Source: Brachynemurus nebulosus (lineage: Eukaryota; Arthropoda; Insecta; Neuroptera; Myrmeleontidae). Taken from it: a stretch of DNA of 64,000 bases. The notes below the pieces were generated by a model, which was not told the origin of the DNA, made no database searches, and saw nothing but the letters and a program-made list of their open reading frames with translations. Where the stretch lies: the NCBI GenBank assembly GCA_035578155.1, contig JAPWDM010000035.1, forward strand, positions 1,058,001 to 1,122,000, written 5' to 3'. Shown one piece after another: positions 11,729 through 23,040 of the stretch. Numbering within the stretch: position 1 is the first letter of the stretch; each line of letters begins with the position of its first letter. A program made the position numbers and the translations under genes.

Positions 11729-12015
11729 GAAACCAAATTAATCTACTTGGTGTCCAATGATTAATGAAAATTTAAAAAATAAATAAATTTAAACAATAGG
11801 GTAAAAGCCCCTATACTCGAACTCGATTCAATACTCGAACAGTTTTGATATTTATCGGTTTTTTTCAGAAATAACTTCATTACTATAATAAAATATCAAA
11901 ACTGTTCGAGTATTGAATCGCGTTCGAGTATAGGGGCTTTTACCCTATTGCTTAGATTTATTTATTTTCTAAATTTTCATTAATCATTGGACACCAAGTA
12001 GATTAATTTGGTTTC
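11729..12015. repeat. 287-bp palindrome centred on a MITE
   Basis: The arms run from GAAACCAAATTAATCTACTT to its complement at 12001-12015 and are symmetrical about the same centre as the MITE at 11799-11945. The palindrome therefore continues about 70 bp beyond the MITE ends on both sides. The flank is itself inverted, so it cannot be explained by MITE insertion alone. Confidence 0.85.
11799..11945. mobile_element. MITE, GGGTAAAAGCCCC family, TA-flanked
   Basis: The ends are GGGTAAAAGCCCCTATACTC and its complement, flanked by TA on both sides. The whole 147 bp is almost a perfect palindrome around GTTTTGATATTTATCGG. Relatives lie at 21823, 29408, 38648 and 59714. The TA flank fits Tc1/mariner-type mobilisation, but no parent transposase is visible here. 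Confidence 0.85.
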
Positions 12016-12027
12016 TTTGAAAAAGAC

Positions 12028-12715
12028 ACACCAATACCTCGCTTTGCGTCGTTTCGGTTTGTGTTTTTTGGAAGTTGCGTCGCTGCTGAATTAGTACTAA
12101 TTTTCACTGTGCGTCGTTAGATTTTCGAAGTTGCGTTGTTTTGGGTTCGAGTCTTTAATTGTTTTTTCAGAATTTTTTTGAAATTTTCTTTTTTTTTCTA
12201 AAAGATGGCACGAGTTTGTTGTAATATGGTGGATATGTATCTATTGATGTTGTAATAAAGATCGATAATAGATGGGAACTACTTTGAACATGGAAATGTT
12301 AAATTAAGTTAAATAGACGAAATTCATACTGCCGGATTATATGGTGGTTATCACATGCTAAATGTATTGTACGTAGTTTTAAATTTTGAAACAAACTGAT
12401 ATAAATATTGAACGTATTACGCGTGTGATGTATGTTGAATCAGTTTTTGTATCGCGTGTACGACGTGCATTGAAATTTTTTGAATTTTTTTGTTTTGTTT
12501 TTTGCATGTATGTAAGAAAATTTTATATTATTTTTGTTTTTTAAATATTTACTTTGTTCAGTTTTCTTTTTAAAAAGTAGTATTTTCGTAACCCTGAAAC
12601 CTATCTTCGATCTTTACATGGTTTGCTATAGAAAATCATAATTCACTTTGCGTCGTTTCAATTTGCGTCGTGTTTTTTTGGAACGTAACCACGACGCAAA
12701 TTGAGGTATTGGTGT
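12028..12715. mobile_element. 688-bp TIR element, ACACCAATACCTC ends
   Basis: The left end ACACCAATACCTCG and right end TGAGGTATTGGTGT are inverted copies. Subterminal words with TTTGCGTCGT recur near both ends (12043, 12110, 12652, 12663). There is no ORF. The class is unknown, and no clear target duplication is seen. Confidence 0.65.
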
Positions 12716-15515
12716 AATACTTTCCGTTTTAGTGATTGATTTTAGTGTTAAAATTAGTTTTATTTCCTAAAAGCTCTAATAATCTCAAAGAAAGCTTAAA
12801 ATACAATTATGAATTAACAATGCACGATAACATAACTGAAAGAATTTTAAGACCTTTTAAGTCCTTAATCTTGACGGATAGAAAAATGCTTTCATTAATA
12901 TTAAACAAATATTTGTTGATATCTATTATATATCAAATTTAATACATTTTCAGTCTTATTAATCCTTAAAATTTATAAATTGTTTTATTCCAGCAGTTTC
13001 AAATATCTTAAACGATGTTTCAATTCATACGCTACCATTTTTGAACAAAAATACTTCTCGTTTTAACAGTAAAACGTTTCAAAAAAGTGGTATATTTAGA
13101 TTATAATTTATATACCTATTAAAGGGCAAGAAAATTTTGTAGAGACGAATAGATTTTCACAAAATGTTGAACAAACTTTAATAAAATTTTAATTCCAATT
13201 CTTCCATTTTACGTTCAACGGCAAATGATTTATTGTTATTGATTTTGTTATGTAAGATGAAATAAGCAGCTGTGTACAGTTTAGCCGATTCATATTTTGT
13301 CTAGAACAAATTTGATAAAAGATTTTTAACCCTCAGCTACAAAATTTGCTTTATTTAAAGATAGGGCAAAAGAATTCGAGAAAAATCCAAAAGTAAAATG
13401 TTCATGTGCCTTAGAAAATTAAATCGATTTTTACTAGAAATACTTGTTGTTACAAAATTTTTATATTCACTGTATTCACTGGTTTTGATCAGAATTTGTC
13501 CTAACTATAAATAACAGTGATTTTTTTTTATTTGTATATATTTATGTATCTAAATTTTATTTTATAGATACTAATCAGTATAAGTTCTTGATGTACCTAT
13601 ATTTATTCTGTTTATTATATATACAAATGAACAATACATGATCAGTATTGAGTATTTAAATTCTATTTTCCCTAATAGTTATTCAATTTGTTTATAAAAA
13701 AATAAGCTTTGAAAATGAAGTCAAAAAAGTCTAAATATATAAGAATTTTTTTTTAGTCTACAGTTTACTTAAGAAATATTAACGCATTTTTTAAATTCAT
13801 TAATTTCTTTTACCTCTTTTTTGTTTCAGGTAATTATGAACAGTGACGCGCTGAAATTTTATCCGAACTATTACAGTTTGTAAAGGTAAATAAAATTATC
13901 AACATAATAAACACTATTATTGAATTCACAATTGTTAAACATTTATAAAGTATAACATACAGTTTTCAGTTTTTAGCAATAAATTGAATTAAATGAAAGT
14001 GGAAACAAAGGTAGAAAATGCAACTGATTTCAGTTATATTTAATTAAATTTTGAAAGAATTTTTATTTAAGATAAAAATTTTTAAAGAGCTTCAAATAAT
14101 AGTAAAACTTGTTATACCCAGTCACTTTAAAAGATTGATTGGCCTAACATAATTTGCCCGAATGGGTTATAAAACAGTAATTATTATACTGTTTATTTGA
14201 CATAAGAGAAAAATATGAAAAACCGAAACCTGTATTAAATTTTTGTGTCCAAAATCAATATCCATTAAATTTTTATTGTTAAAAAATTATAATTTAATCA
14301 TCCGAACAATTTGTCCCAAAAGATTGTACTGATGGGACCGGCTCTTAAATCAGAATATTTTCGTTTATTCTGCCAATTAGTTTTTGAAGTTTTTTTATTT
14401 CGAAAATCATTTTCTTGCGGTTAATAAGTAGCACATTTATTTCATTTGATCTATTTTACACACGGGAAATTAAAAACTTTGCGACTTGCAATTAAATTTT
14501 CTACAGAAACCCCCGAAACCCTTTTTCTACCTAGTTCTGGTTTCAACACAATTTTTAAATAAAAAATTCTGTGGTTTAAATTATATTAGCTATTAAAAAA
14601 AAATTCCTTGTTATTGTTAAGAAAATATTTTTCAACGTTTTCTTATGAACGATCTCATAAAATTCTGTTGATATTTGATTGTTGATTTTATCATAAAACT
14701 ACTTTTAAATACGCGCCACAATTAATTTTTTTATATTTTTTGAAGTTTATAATTTATTATATTTATTATAGATTAGACGATTTAAACAAATTCATTTAAT
14801 ATACATACTTATGTAAATTAGTATTTAACGGTGATGTTTTCATCTGAAAGTAACGTTATATTTTCTATCTAAAAGAAAATACGTATACGTATCATTAATT
14901 ATTAATAATATAATTAACAATTCTGATTTAAGTCATCAATTAAGCCAGAACATAATGGTCACTCACTTACTACATATGTATGTTTGTTTTCTTTGAAACT
15001 GAAATTATAATTCATTCGATCACAGATCGTTACGTTAAGATAACACGGTCAAAATAGAAAAGTTCAAAAAATTATTTTGTTAACATGCACAATTTAAATT
15101 AAGGCAGGAGAATTTTAATAGGTACTACAGCAATTTACTATTAAAAAAATAATCGCCTTCTTCTATAGGTACTATTATATGATTTTATTATACTATTCAG
15201 TTTTATAATAAAGTAGAAATACAATTGATTCGTCAGTACAGTAAATTTCAAAATTTTCTACTAGAATATAAACTAAATAAAAATTACGTTCTCTTCTCAT
15301 TAATGACTTCTCATGACACTTAAACGTTGATATTGATTTACTGATGGTACGGCCGATCGGTGGCGCTCACCGATTTCGCCGAATCAAACTCTTAAGTGTG
15401 AACTGCTAGTTTATCTATAAAATCAAAATTTGTTATTGAGTTTTGCGTTCCAGAACTGCCATTCTATACTGTATATTACAGTGTTTATATGAAAATATGA
15501 AATTTGTTTGAATTG
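12716..15515. other. 2.8 kb of AT-rich DNA, no supported gene
   Basis: I see only low-complexity AT-rich sequence and chance ORFs. The segment 13829-13885 sits between an acceptor-like TTTTGTTTCAG and a donor-like AAG|GTAAAT. One frame of it reads RAEILSELLQFVK, but a stop lies just before, so a microexon is not supported. No tRNA or element ends are visible. Confidence 0.4.
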
Positions 15516-15517
15516 TA

Positions 15518-17383
15518 GGGGAAGGTAGCCCATAGCGGGTAAGCTAAGATTGAACGCCCAAAAAAGTGGCTTTTGACTTCGACAAGCAGATCTTTTTTAT
15601 ATTATCTGATAGAATAGTTATCAAACTTTAAAATGAAACTTCGCTTAAGAAATTTTTATACGATATTTATTTTTAATAAAGAAGATACAAAACCTCTGCA
15701 AAAATCCGGTTTGCCCGTATAGGTATCCTAAAGCAGGTAATCCCCTTTGGGCAAAGCGGGTAGGTACTTTATGTATTTAAATACTGTTATTATTTTTTAA
15801 TAAAAACTTTCATAACTATATAGAACTTATAACAATAGTAATAATTAAGTAAAAAAGAATTTAAAAAAGACACAATTAATAAATTTATAACTATTATATT
15901 CAATAAATTTATAATTTTCCCCACTTCGCCCAAATAGACTTAATTTTGTTAAATTAGAATAATTTCAAAATGAAAGCCGATACATGTCTTCCTTTTTCTA
16001 CCTTAAAAGTCAAATGATGATAACATATCGCTCCATTATTGCAATAGTCGGTTATCTGGGAAATACCAACTTTTGAGATATTCAAGTTTAAAGTTTTTTA
16101 GAATATATTTATTGTCTTTTGAGAGTTATTTGAAATCCAATATTAATGCAATTTTGACAGAAAACTCTTTAAACACGATATTAAATAATGCTATAAAAAT
16201 TAAAAGAACTATTTTATTTTGTCGGCCCAAATTTTCAAATTTTCCTAGATAACTGACTATTGCATAAAAATATTTTGAATAAAATTACTACGATGGTAAA
16301 AATAACCCAATTTTAAAAATGAAAACCATTATTAATTGAAATAAAACCATTTTATTCAACATAAAAATACCAAAAAAAAAAGTTAACAAACTTATCACTA
16401 ATTAAAACCTAAAAAGAAAGAACTTAATAGCGACAATTTTACAAATTTTACAGGACAGCAAAGATAAAGTTTGAGAGCCGGTATTCTCCTATTATGATTT
16501 TTCTTGGACATCCGGGCAGTATAGTTAAAACGTAGTAAAATTCTACTAACATAATTAAAAAATTGATTCAATAACATTATACTAATCATAAAACGATGCA
16601 TTTTGTAATACATCTACTACATTGCTAATATTTTCCTTGTTTGATTTGACATAACGAATTTCTTATTGTTACTAATGTCAACACCACGTAATAAAAAAAT
16701 CAGTTAAACTTAAACATTTATTTAAAAAACACAATAACCTACAGAAACTAAATCATTAGAAGACGTTAAAATTTTAAAATTCGGTTATGTTGTCTAATCT
16801 GTAAAATTTTCTAAATTTTTTTTTGCTTTAATACTCGGATAAAATGCAATAACCTAGTATTGTAGTAAAAATAAATTGAATTTGACGCTTCAACAGTACG
16901 GATATATCGATATATCTTAGTCTTGCAACAATTAAAATTAAAATTTATTAAAATTGTCATACAAGGATATCAATTATATTAGCAAAAATATTAAGCTTAG
17001 AGCTTAACTGATTGTAGCATCTGAAAGATACGCTTTTCCTCTTTCGAATGGTGTAGATAACTCAAAAACGTAATTTTGCCCAGATAACCGACTATTGCAA
17101 TAATGGAGCGATATGCGGTCATACCAAAAAGATTGCAAATAAAAAGGTTTGTAACTACTCACAGAATATTTATCCTCAAAATTTTTAACAAAACCAACAA
17201 AAACGTTTGATGACACTTAACTATGACATTAAACGACACAAGCACTCAAGGGCAAATGATTAATATTGTTAGATATTCGATTAATATTAGTATATACACC
17301 CGACCTTACAAAAACATTTGATACACCGATATAAAAGCGTTTGCCCGCTTTAAGAGGGGTACTTGCTTTAGGCGACCTTCCCC
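15518..17383. mobile_element. 1.87-kb TIR element, GGGGAAGG ends, TA-flanked, non-coding
   Basis: It begins TA|GGGGAAGGTAGCCCATAGC and ends GGCGACCTTCCCC|TA, with further matching subterminal words (AGCGGGTAAGC and GCCCGCTTTAAG). Inner inverted repeats share TCGCTCCATTATTGCAATAG near 16030 and its complement near 17082-17113. Short minus-strand ORFs inside have no recognisable motif. I read it as a decayed or non-autonomous Tc1/mariner-superclass element. Confidence 0.7.
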
Positions 17384-19476
17384 TATTCAAAGGTTACTAT
17401 TCTGAAAATTAAACTTCCAAATTGTATTATTACCATTGTATCCACAGAAAAATATTTTACATTAGTAAAGCCAAAGTCACTAAAAAAAAATTGAATATTT
17501 TGGACTTCTTTAAGCTTTTGGATGCCACTGATCGCCTTAGTATCGGTGATTCGTTTGTATTTCCCATTTTGTCAAAAAAGATAAATAAAATATAAAAAAT
17601 TTAAATTTTAAACTGGAAAAATTGGACTCAGAAGAAATATCAAAAATTGTCTGTAAAACCGAGAAAAGTCGAGAAAATTTGGTCTGGGAAAAATGTGACC
17701 ACCTTGTATAGAGTATCTTACTTAAAACGAAATAAATTTTGTATACTATATTGTAATAATGACGTTCTGTAACCATCTTTATAAAGTTGCGAAAGTAGAG
17801 ATGCTTGTAAGATAAAGTATCAGTAATAATTTGTAGCGGAATGTTTATTTATATCTCTCAACATGGAAAATAAGAGGTCTCATAAACAGTGCAAAAATGG
17901 CAAAAATTCTTAGGATATTCAAATAGTTTAGATATGATACCTTCTGTATCAACTGAGGCTTAAACTCAGTATGCAATGCAAATATGTTACTAATTGCTGC
18001 AATTGGATACAAATCGGGCATATTTTTACTCTCTTTTTACGATGGTTGAATTGTTACCTTCCATTTCTTATCATTGAAACGTTATAAAGAAAAGTGCACG
18101 AAGTTGTACAATCTAACAACTAGTCTAACATTACAGATTGTCTAGGCCTGCGGATATTTTGGACGTCGCGGTCGGATATAATATCTCTTTTATTCCCTGG
18201 TTTTCCTACCTGTAAAAAGACCATTTTCTCGGATAATAATTGTAAGAAAAATACCCATCAAATAACGTTAACATTATGGCTTGCACTGTATAACATAGGT
18301 ATATATATATGCAATATACCATAAATGCTCTTTTCCTTTTTTAGTTCATTCTCAATTGATTATTATTCATGGCACGACTTGCGTTTCTTTATTGAAGACC
18401 GAATGCTACACCAAAAACGAAATAAATTAGTATAAGAATATTTAATTTCTTTTTCTCTGTCTTTACGTTCTATTTTACTATTTGTTTAAGGAAATTATTT
18501 AAGAATTTTTTTAAAAATATTTTATATGCGAGTAAGTATGTGTACTTGAAAATGAGATAAAATACGACGAGTTGTAAATCTAATTCCAGTTGAAATAAAT
18601 TCTAGTAATAATTTATTATTTTCAAAGAAAAAGAGTCTGTTCGGTTTTTTCTTTTTGGTAGCTTCAACCAATTATGTACATATTTGTTATTTGGAATCGT
18701 TGGAATCGAAGGATTTTAAATGTTCGAAAAGAAATATTTGAATTTGTAATTTTGATTATCTAATCGTTTCAATTTGAACGTAATATTGTAAATTACTATG
18801 CACAGAGTCAATTCAAAATTCAAGAATTTTAATTTTAAACTATCTGTTATTAAAGCTATTTAATTTTTAAAATTTTTTTTACTTTTTATTTCTTTAGTGT
18901 AAGCTAATAGTCAACTACTTAATTAGGTTGAATAGTGGAAACTAACTAATTTTTAATTGTAAAATTGATTAAAAAAAACAAATTACTTTATCTAGGACTA
19001 CCACGAAATTGCTTGTTTATTGTACAAAATACTATCTAAGTAAGCGACGTTTTACATACAGCCACATATCCAGCTGTACAAAAAATGGCCTTTTACACGC
19101 ATGTATGCTAAAAATAACAACGCCTACTACACGTTTATTAATTCTTATAATTATTATATATTATACAGTGATATACAAGATATATATTATGTTAGAATCT
19201 GTACAAAAATTTTATCTAGCAACTGAATGTTTACGTTTGTTTTTAATAAATTTCAAATACTACATAATTTTAATGTATTGGTATAATTGTAGATTTCTAC
19301 CAAATTTTTATCGTTTATTGTGAATTTCATGTTAGTCGTAGATAAACTATAGTACATAACTCGATTGTAAGACATATTACACACTCGCGCAATTACGCAC
19401 TCGCCGCTACGCGGCTCTTGCGTAACTTTTTCGCTCGTGTTTAATATGCAGCTTACAACCTCAATCACGTAATATA
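17384..19476. other. 2.1 kb of AT-rich DNA, no supported gene
   Basis: Only low-complexity DNA and short chance ORFs are visible. Directly left of the Tc1 palindrome, 19381-19440 is locally GC-richer (CACTCGCGCAATTACGCACT and CGCCGCTACGCGGC), without a recognisable product. Confidence 0.4.
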
Positions 19477-19871
19477 CAGCCTTGGCCAAAAGTATTAAGC
19501 ATCCCCATAAAACACGTGTAACTCAAAAATTAATTTAAAAATGACTTATTTGTTTAATAATAGAATGAAAGGCAATACTAAAAGTTAATTTTAAACAATA
19601 GATAAAGGATTTTAAGGTATCATAAAACACCTGGTCCACAAAACGTGAAATATTAAGTTTTTAAGAAATAGTGTAATTTATTTGTTAAGTCTTTCGGAAT
19701 AACAAGAAGCTGCTGGGTATTGTTTATTTGTGTAGTAGAGACAGTTTGTAATACGAAATGCCGAAACAATGAGAACTTAACACAGAAACACCGATAAAAA
19801 TCCTGATGTAATATGTAAAAGGGAAGACTCAAGTAAAGATTGCTAAATTAGTAAAAGTTTGACGATGTGCA

Positions 19872-20213
19872 GTGCAATCTACCATTGAAAGGTTCGCGGA
19901 GAGTGGCTCTCATGCAAACAAAATGAGAACGGGCAGAAAACGCATTACTACTGACCGCCACGTTAGAAAAATTATCCGCGACTCACTTAAGGACCGTAAA
20001 AAATTTTTTGAGCTCACTGCAGCTTTATCGGAGGACATTGGGAAACCAATTAATTCTCGAACTGTAAGAGGAAGACTCACAGCCAGGAAGAAACTTTGGC
20101 TTTCCGACAACAACAAGAAAAATCGTTTAGAATGGGCTCTAAGACACCAACATTATTCTGAAGAAGATTGGTCCAATGTGGTATGGTCCGGCGAATCTAA
20201 TCGTATTGTTTAA
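19872..20213 (+). pseudogene. Tc1-like transposase N-terminal half (left copy)
   Basis: The reading frame covers the bipartite HTH DNA-binding region of a Tc1 transposase. Visible pieces are IERFAESGSHANKMRTGRKR, ITTDRHVRKIIRDSLKDRKK, a second HTH containing PINSRTVRGRL, and ARKKLWLSDNNKKNRLEWAL. The first catalytic Asp region would follow (SNVVWSGES, where families normally have W-x-D-E). The sequence then turns into the inverted copy, so the rest of the catalytic domain is absent. A deletion removes the EAGLKSRKA part that the partner copy keeps. It is non-functional. Confidence 0.8.
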
Positions 20214-20259
20214 TGCGATGGTATAAAATTTAACTCACCTCAGAATTAGATTCGTCAAA

Positions 20260-20601
20260 TTATACCACATTGGACCAATCTTCTTCAGAAGAATGCTGGT
20301 GTCTCAGAGCCCATTCCACACGATTCTTCTTGTTGTTGTCGGAGAGCCAAGGCTTCTTCCTGGCTTTGCGGCTTTTTAAGCCTGCTTCTGTGATCCTTCT
20401 TCTTACAGCTCGAGAACTAATTGGTTTCCCATTGTCCTTCGATGAAGCTGCAGAGAGCTCAAAAGAAGTTTTTTTGCGGTCCTTAAGTGAGTCACGGATA
20501 AGTTTTCGATCGTGGCGGTCAGTAGTAATGAGTATTCTGCCCGTTCTCATTTTGTTTGTGTGGGAGCCAGTCTCCGCGAACCTTTCCATGGTAGATTGCA
20601 C
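20260..20601 (-). pseudogene. Tc1-like transposase N-terminal half (right, inverted copy)
   Basis: This is the minus-strand homologue of the left half and is slightly more complete. It has MERFAETGSHTNKMRTGR, ITTDRHDRKLIRDSLKDRKK, the PRD linker RRRITEAGLKSRKARKKPW and LRHQHSSEEDWSNVV, then stops at the junction of the palindrome. The GRPRK-type AT-hook of intact Tc1 proteins is not seen in either copy. No catalytic domain remains. Confidence 0.8.
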
Positions 20602-20995
20602 TGCAAACCGTTAAACTTTTACTAACTTAGCAATCTATATTTGAATCTTCCCTTCTTCACATAACATCTGGATTTTTATCCGTGTTTCTGCGTTAAGTTC
20701 TCATTGTTTCGACATTTCGTATTACAAACTGTCTCTACTACACAAATAAACAACACTCAGCAGCTTCTTGTTATTCCGAAAGACTAACAAATAAATTACA
20801 TTATTTCTCAAAAACTTAATATTTCACATTTTGTGGACCAGGTGTTTTATGATACCTTAAAATCCTTTATCTATTGTTTAAAATTAACCTTTAGTATTGC
20901 CTTTCATTCTATTATTAAACAGATAAGTCATTTTTAAATTAATTTTTGAGTTACACGTGTTTTATTGGGGTGCTTAATACTTTTGGCCAAGGCTG

Positions 20996-21820
20996 CACTA
21001 TTAAACAACTTGGCCATGATCAAAGTTTAAGAGACAAGAATTTATGATATGTACAGTTACTACCTCACAAAACATTTGTTAGTATTTTCTATAAAACGAT
21101 TTTAACGTGCTTATTATTTTACATATTCCAGTATGAAGATCTACAATTAAATATTTAAATTCTTTAAATTATATCATTAATTGTGCCTTTTACGGCATAC
21201 GCACTTACACACACTATAATATTCTAACTACGAAATAATTCATAATAATAAACTAACACTAACATTAAACTCTGTTATTTTTTTTACATTTTTGTACTGT
21301 AATTAAACAATAATAATTACAAAAAAAAAAAAAAAAAAATATGGAAATGACATCAGCTGGTACATCATTCTCTATGTGTGTTTTATATTGTTTTGTTTTG
21401 TTGTGGTACTTATTTAATATTCATTTGTATACAAAGGCAGGTTAATGGTTTTCGAAGATAATGGAAATTGTTACTATGAAAACATGTATTATTAGAAAGG
21501 AAATAGTTTTTTTATTTACTGTAGTACGGTCATTTACAAAATTATTCATGTAGGTATTAATCAAAATCGATACATATAGTCTGTTTCAAAGAAGTAAAAC
21601 CATAAAAATTTTAACACGGGAAAAAGTAGAGTATGCTTATCTTTTATAGGTATGATTATTGTATAGTATCCAGGGGCGCAACATCTACAAATCTGCAGGG
21701 GAGGGGTCCAATAAAAAATTAAATAACTCAGTTTTTTATTAACGCAATTCTCCAATAACGTTAAAAAATGTCGTCTCCGAAAAATTAACTTTCAAATAAA
21801 AAAAACAAAATCAGTAAAGG
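20996..21820. other. AT-rich DNA, no gene seen
   Basis: AT-rich sequence with an A-tract at 21321-21339. An A-tract of that kind may mark an old retroposon tail, but I see no element body or target duplication. Confidence 0.4.
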
Positions 21821-21996
21821 TAGGGTAAAAGCCCCTATACTGGAACGCGTTCATATGTCCGAACAGTTTTGATATTTATATATTAATGAAGTTATTTTTA
21901 AAGAAAAACCTCTATAACAAACATTATTATTAATAGAATGGTTATTTTCAATTTAAATTCACGTCGAATTTAATGTTTCCTTACTTAATTAAATAT

Positions 21997-22007
21997 ATGT
22001 ATGTATA
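21997..22007 (+). repeat. 11-bp direct repeat, left flank of the tRNA palindrome
   Basis: ATGTATGTATA here recurs exactly at 22644-22654 and brackets the inserted palindrome. The length suits a retroposition-type target site duplication, but the motif is simple, so chance is possible. Confidence 0.5.
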
Positions 22008-22211
22008 CTTTTAATTTCAAACGTTATCGAGTGCCTGTGAAACATTATTAGTGTATGGCGGATTTTTATCCGTATTTAAACATACACCAATATTCATATG
22101 TTCACTCAATGTTCAGCTTTGACTGGTACTTGAACACTCGATGTACTTTGGCAAATGGCCAATTCATTATGTTAATTAAAATTGACATAGTGTTTGAAAA
22201 ATTACCAAACT

Positions 22212-22282
22212 GGATCGGCTGGGACTCGAACCCGGATCTCTTGGTTACCAGCCAAGCGCCTTACCAACTAGGCCACCGATCA
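22212..22282 (-). tRNA. tRNA-Thr(GGT)-like sequence, left copy
   Basis: On the minus strand the 71 nt fold as a cloverleaf. The D stem is GCCT/AGGC, the anticodon stem CTTGG/CCAAG closes the loop CTGGTAA (anticodon GGT), and the T loop is TTCGAGT. The acceptor stem pairs at six positions, with position 1 (T) opposite C72 unpaired. One C-A mismatch sits in the T stem (CCGGG/CCCAG). A-box- and B-box-like internal promoter words are present (TGGCCTAGTTGG, GGGTTCGAGTCCC). These flaws and the palindromic setting make a pseudo-tRNA or tRNA-derived repeat as likely as a working gene. There is no intron. Confidence 0.65.
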
Positions 22283-22531
22283 CTTGTTCGAGTGCCACTC
22301 CAATTCAGTAATCAATCAAACACAACCTCTCTCTAATGCGAGACGCAGTTTTATACTTTTAATTTCAAACGTTATCGAGTGCCTGTTTAAATACGGATAA
22401 AAATCCGCCATACACTAATAATGTTTCACAGGCACTCGATAACGTTTGAAATTAAAAGTATAAAACTGCGTCTCGCATTAGAGAGAGGTTGTGTTTGATT
22501 GATTACTGAATTGGAGTGGCACTCAAACAAG

Positions 22532-22602
22532 TGATCGGTGGCCTAGTTGGTAAGGCGCTTGGCTGGTAACCAAGAGATCCGGGTTCGAGTCCCAGCCGAT
22601 CC
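22532..22602 (+). tRNA. tRNA-Thr(GGT)-like sequence, right inverted copy
   Basis: This is the same 71-nt cloverleaf as the left copy, on the plus strand and identical as far as I can compare. It includes the T-stem mismatch and the unpaired first acceptor position. Shared flaws show that one copy was duplicated from the other after the changes arose. It is followed by AGTTTGGTAATTTTT, whose T-run could end RNA polymerase III transcription. Confidence 0.65.
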
Positions 22603-23040
22603 AGTTTGGTAATTTTTCAAACACTATGTCAATTTTAATTAACATGTATGTATATATTAAACAATTTTTGTTGAATACAGTATTTTGATCCTTTATTTAC
22701 GTCTGATACTTAAACCATTCTATGTTTCCTACATTGACGTCTAGATGTCACTCTATATGTCATATTACTCATATTACACGTTTGTTTGTATATCGGTTTC
22801 CAACTCCTAGTGTCTTTAATATTTCTTTGTTTGGATATAGATGTCGACATTTTATAAAAGAAAAACATAAATAAATAAAAAGTTTTGGTTTGTATTTTTT
22901 AAAAACAAATCATTGGATTAAAAAAATTTTCTTTCATGCTTATTAAGAAAAAAAAGTGGGTGCTTAATTTATTTGCCAGTTTTTATAAGCCAGTTTAATT
23001 ACACACCTAAAAATAGTGCTCCGGAATAGGGGCTTTTACG

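Larger units (their letters stand above)
19477..20995. mobile_element. Palindromic Tc1-like element: two 5' halves head to head
   Basis: The left end CAGCCTTGGCCAAAAGTATT and its complement at the right (20976-20995) enclose two inverted halves of about 740 bp, meeting near 20235. A TA precedes the left end. Each half holds the Tc1 5' region followed by the N-terminal part of the transposase, and neither holds the DDE domain. The halves have diverged noticeably (for example a 20-bp indel in the coding part), so the structure is not very recent. Confidence 0.85.
22008..22643. mobile_element. Inserted palindrome with two inverted tRNA-Thr-like sequences
   Basis: The arms, about 22167-22386 and 22428-22643, are nearly perfect inverted copies with a ~41-bp loop. 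The loop is the reverse complement of a segment at 22040-22080, so the left part has been copied a third time. Each arm carries a tRNA-Thr(GGT)-like sequence. The insert is bounded by an 11-bp direct repeat and sits inside a MITE. Confidence 0.7.
21823..23040. mobile_element. MITE of the GGGTAAAAGCCCC family, split by an insertion
   Basis: The left end TA|GGGTAAAAGCCCCTATACT and the interior up to about 21996 match the copies at 38648 and 59714 (for example ATTAATAGAATG and TTTCCTTACTTAATTAA). The interior is then interrupted at 22008-22643 by the tRNA-bearing palindrome. The far end reads AATAGGGGCTTTTACGTTA, with the final CCC changed. Other sequence has also entered the right half. Confidence 0.65.

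Noticed and set aside
13829..13885. Microexon between acceptor-like and donor-like sites
   Set aside because: The frame that looks coding is interrupted just before it, and the upstream candidate exon at 6701-6803 does not join to it in an open frame.
19009..19323. 104-codon ORF left of the Tc1 palindrome
   Set aside because: Low-complexity I/Y/L-rich translation of AT-rich DNA, no motif, overlapped by an equally long ORF on the other strand.
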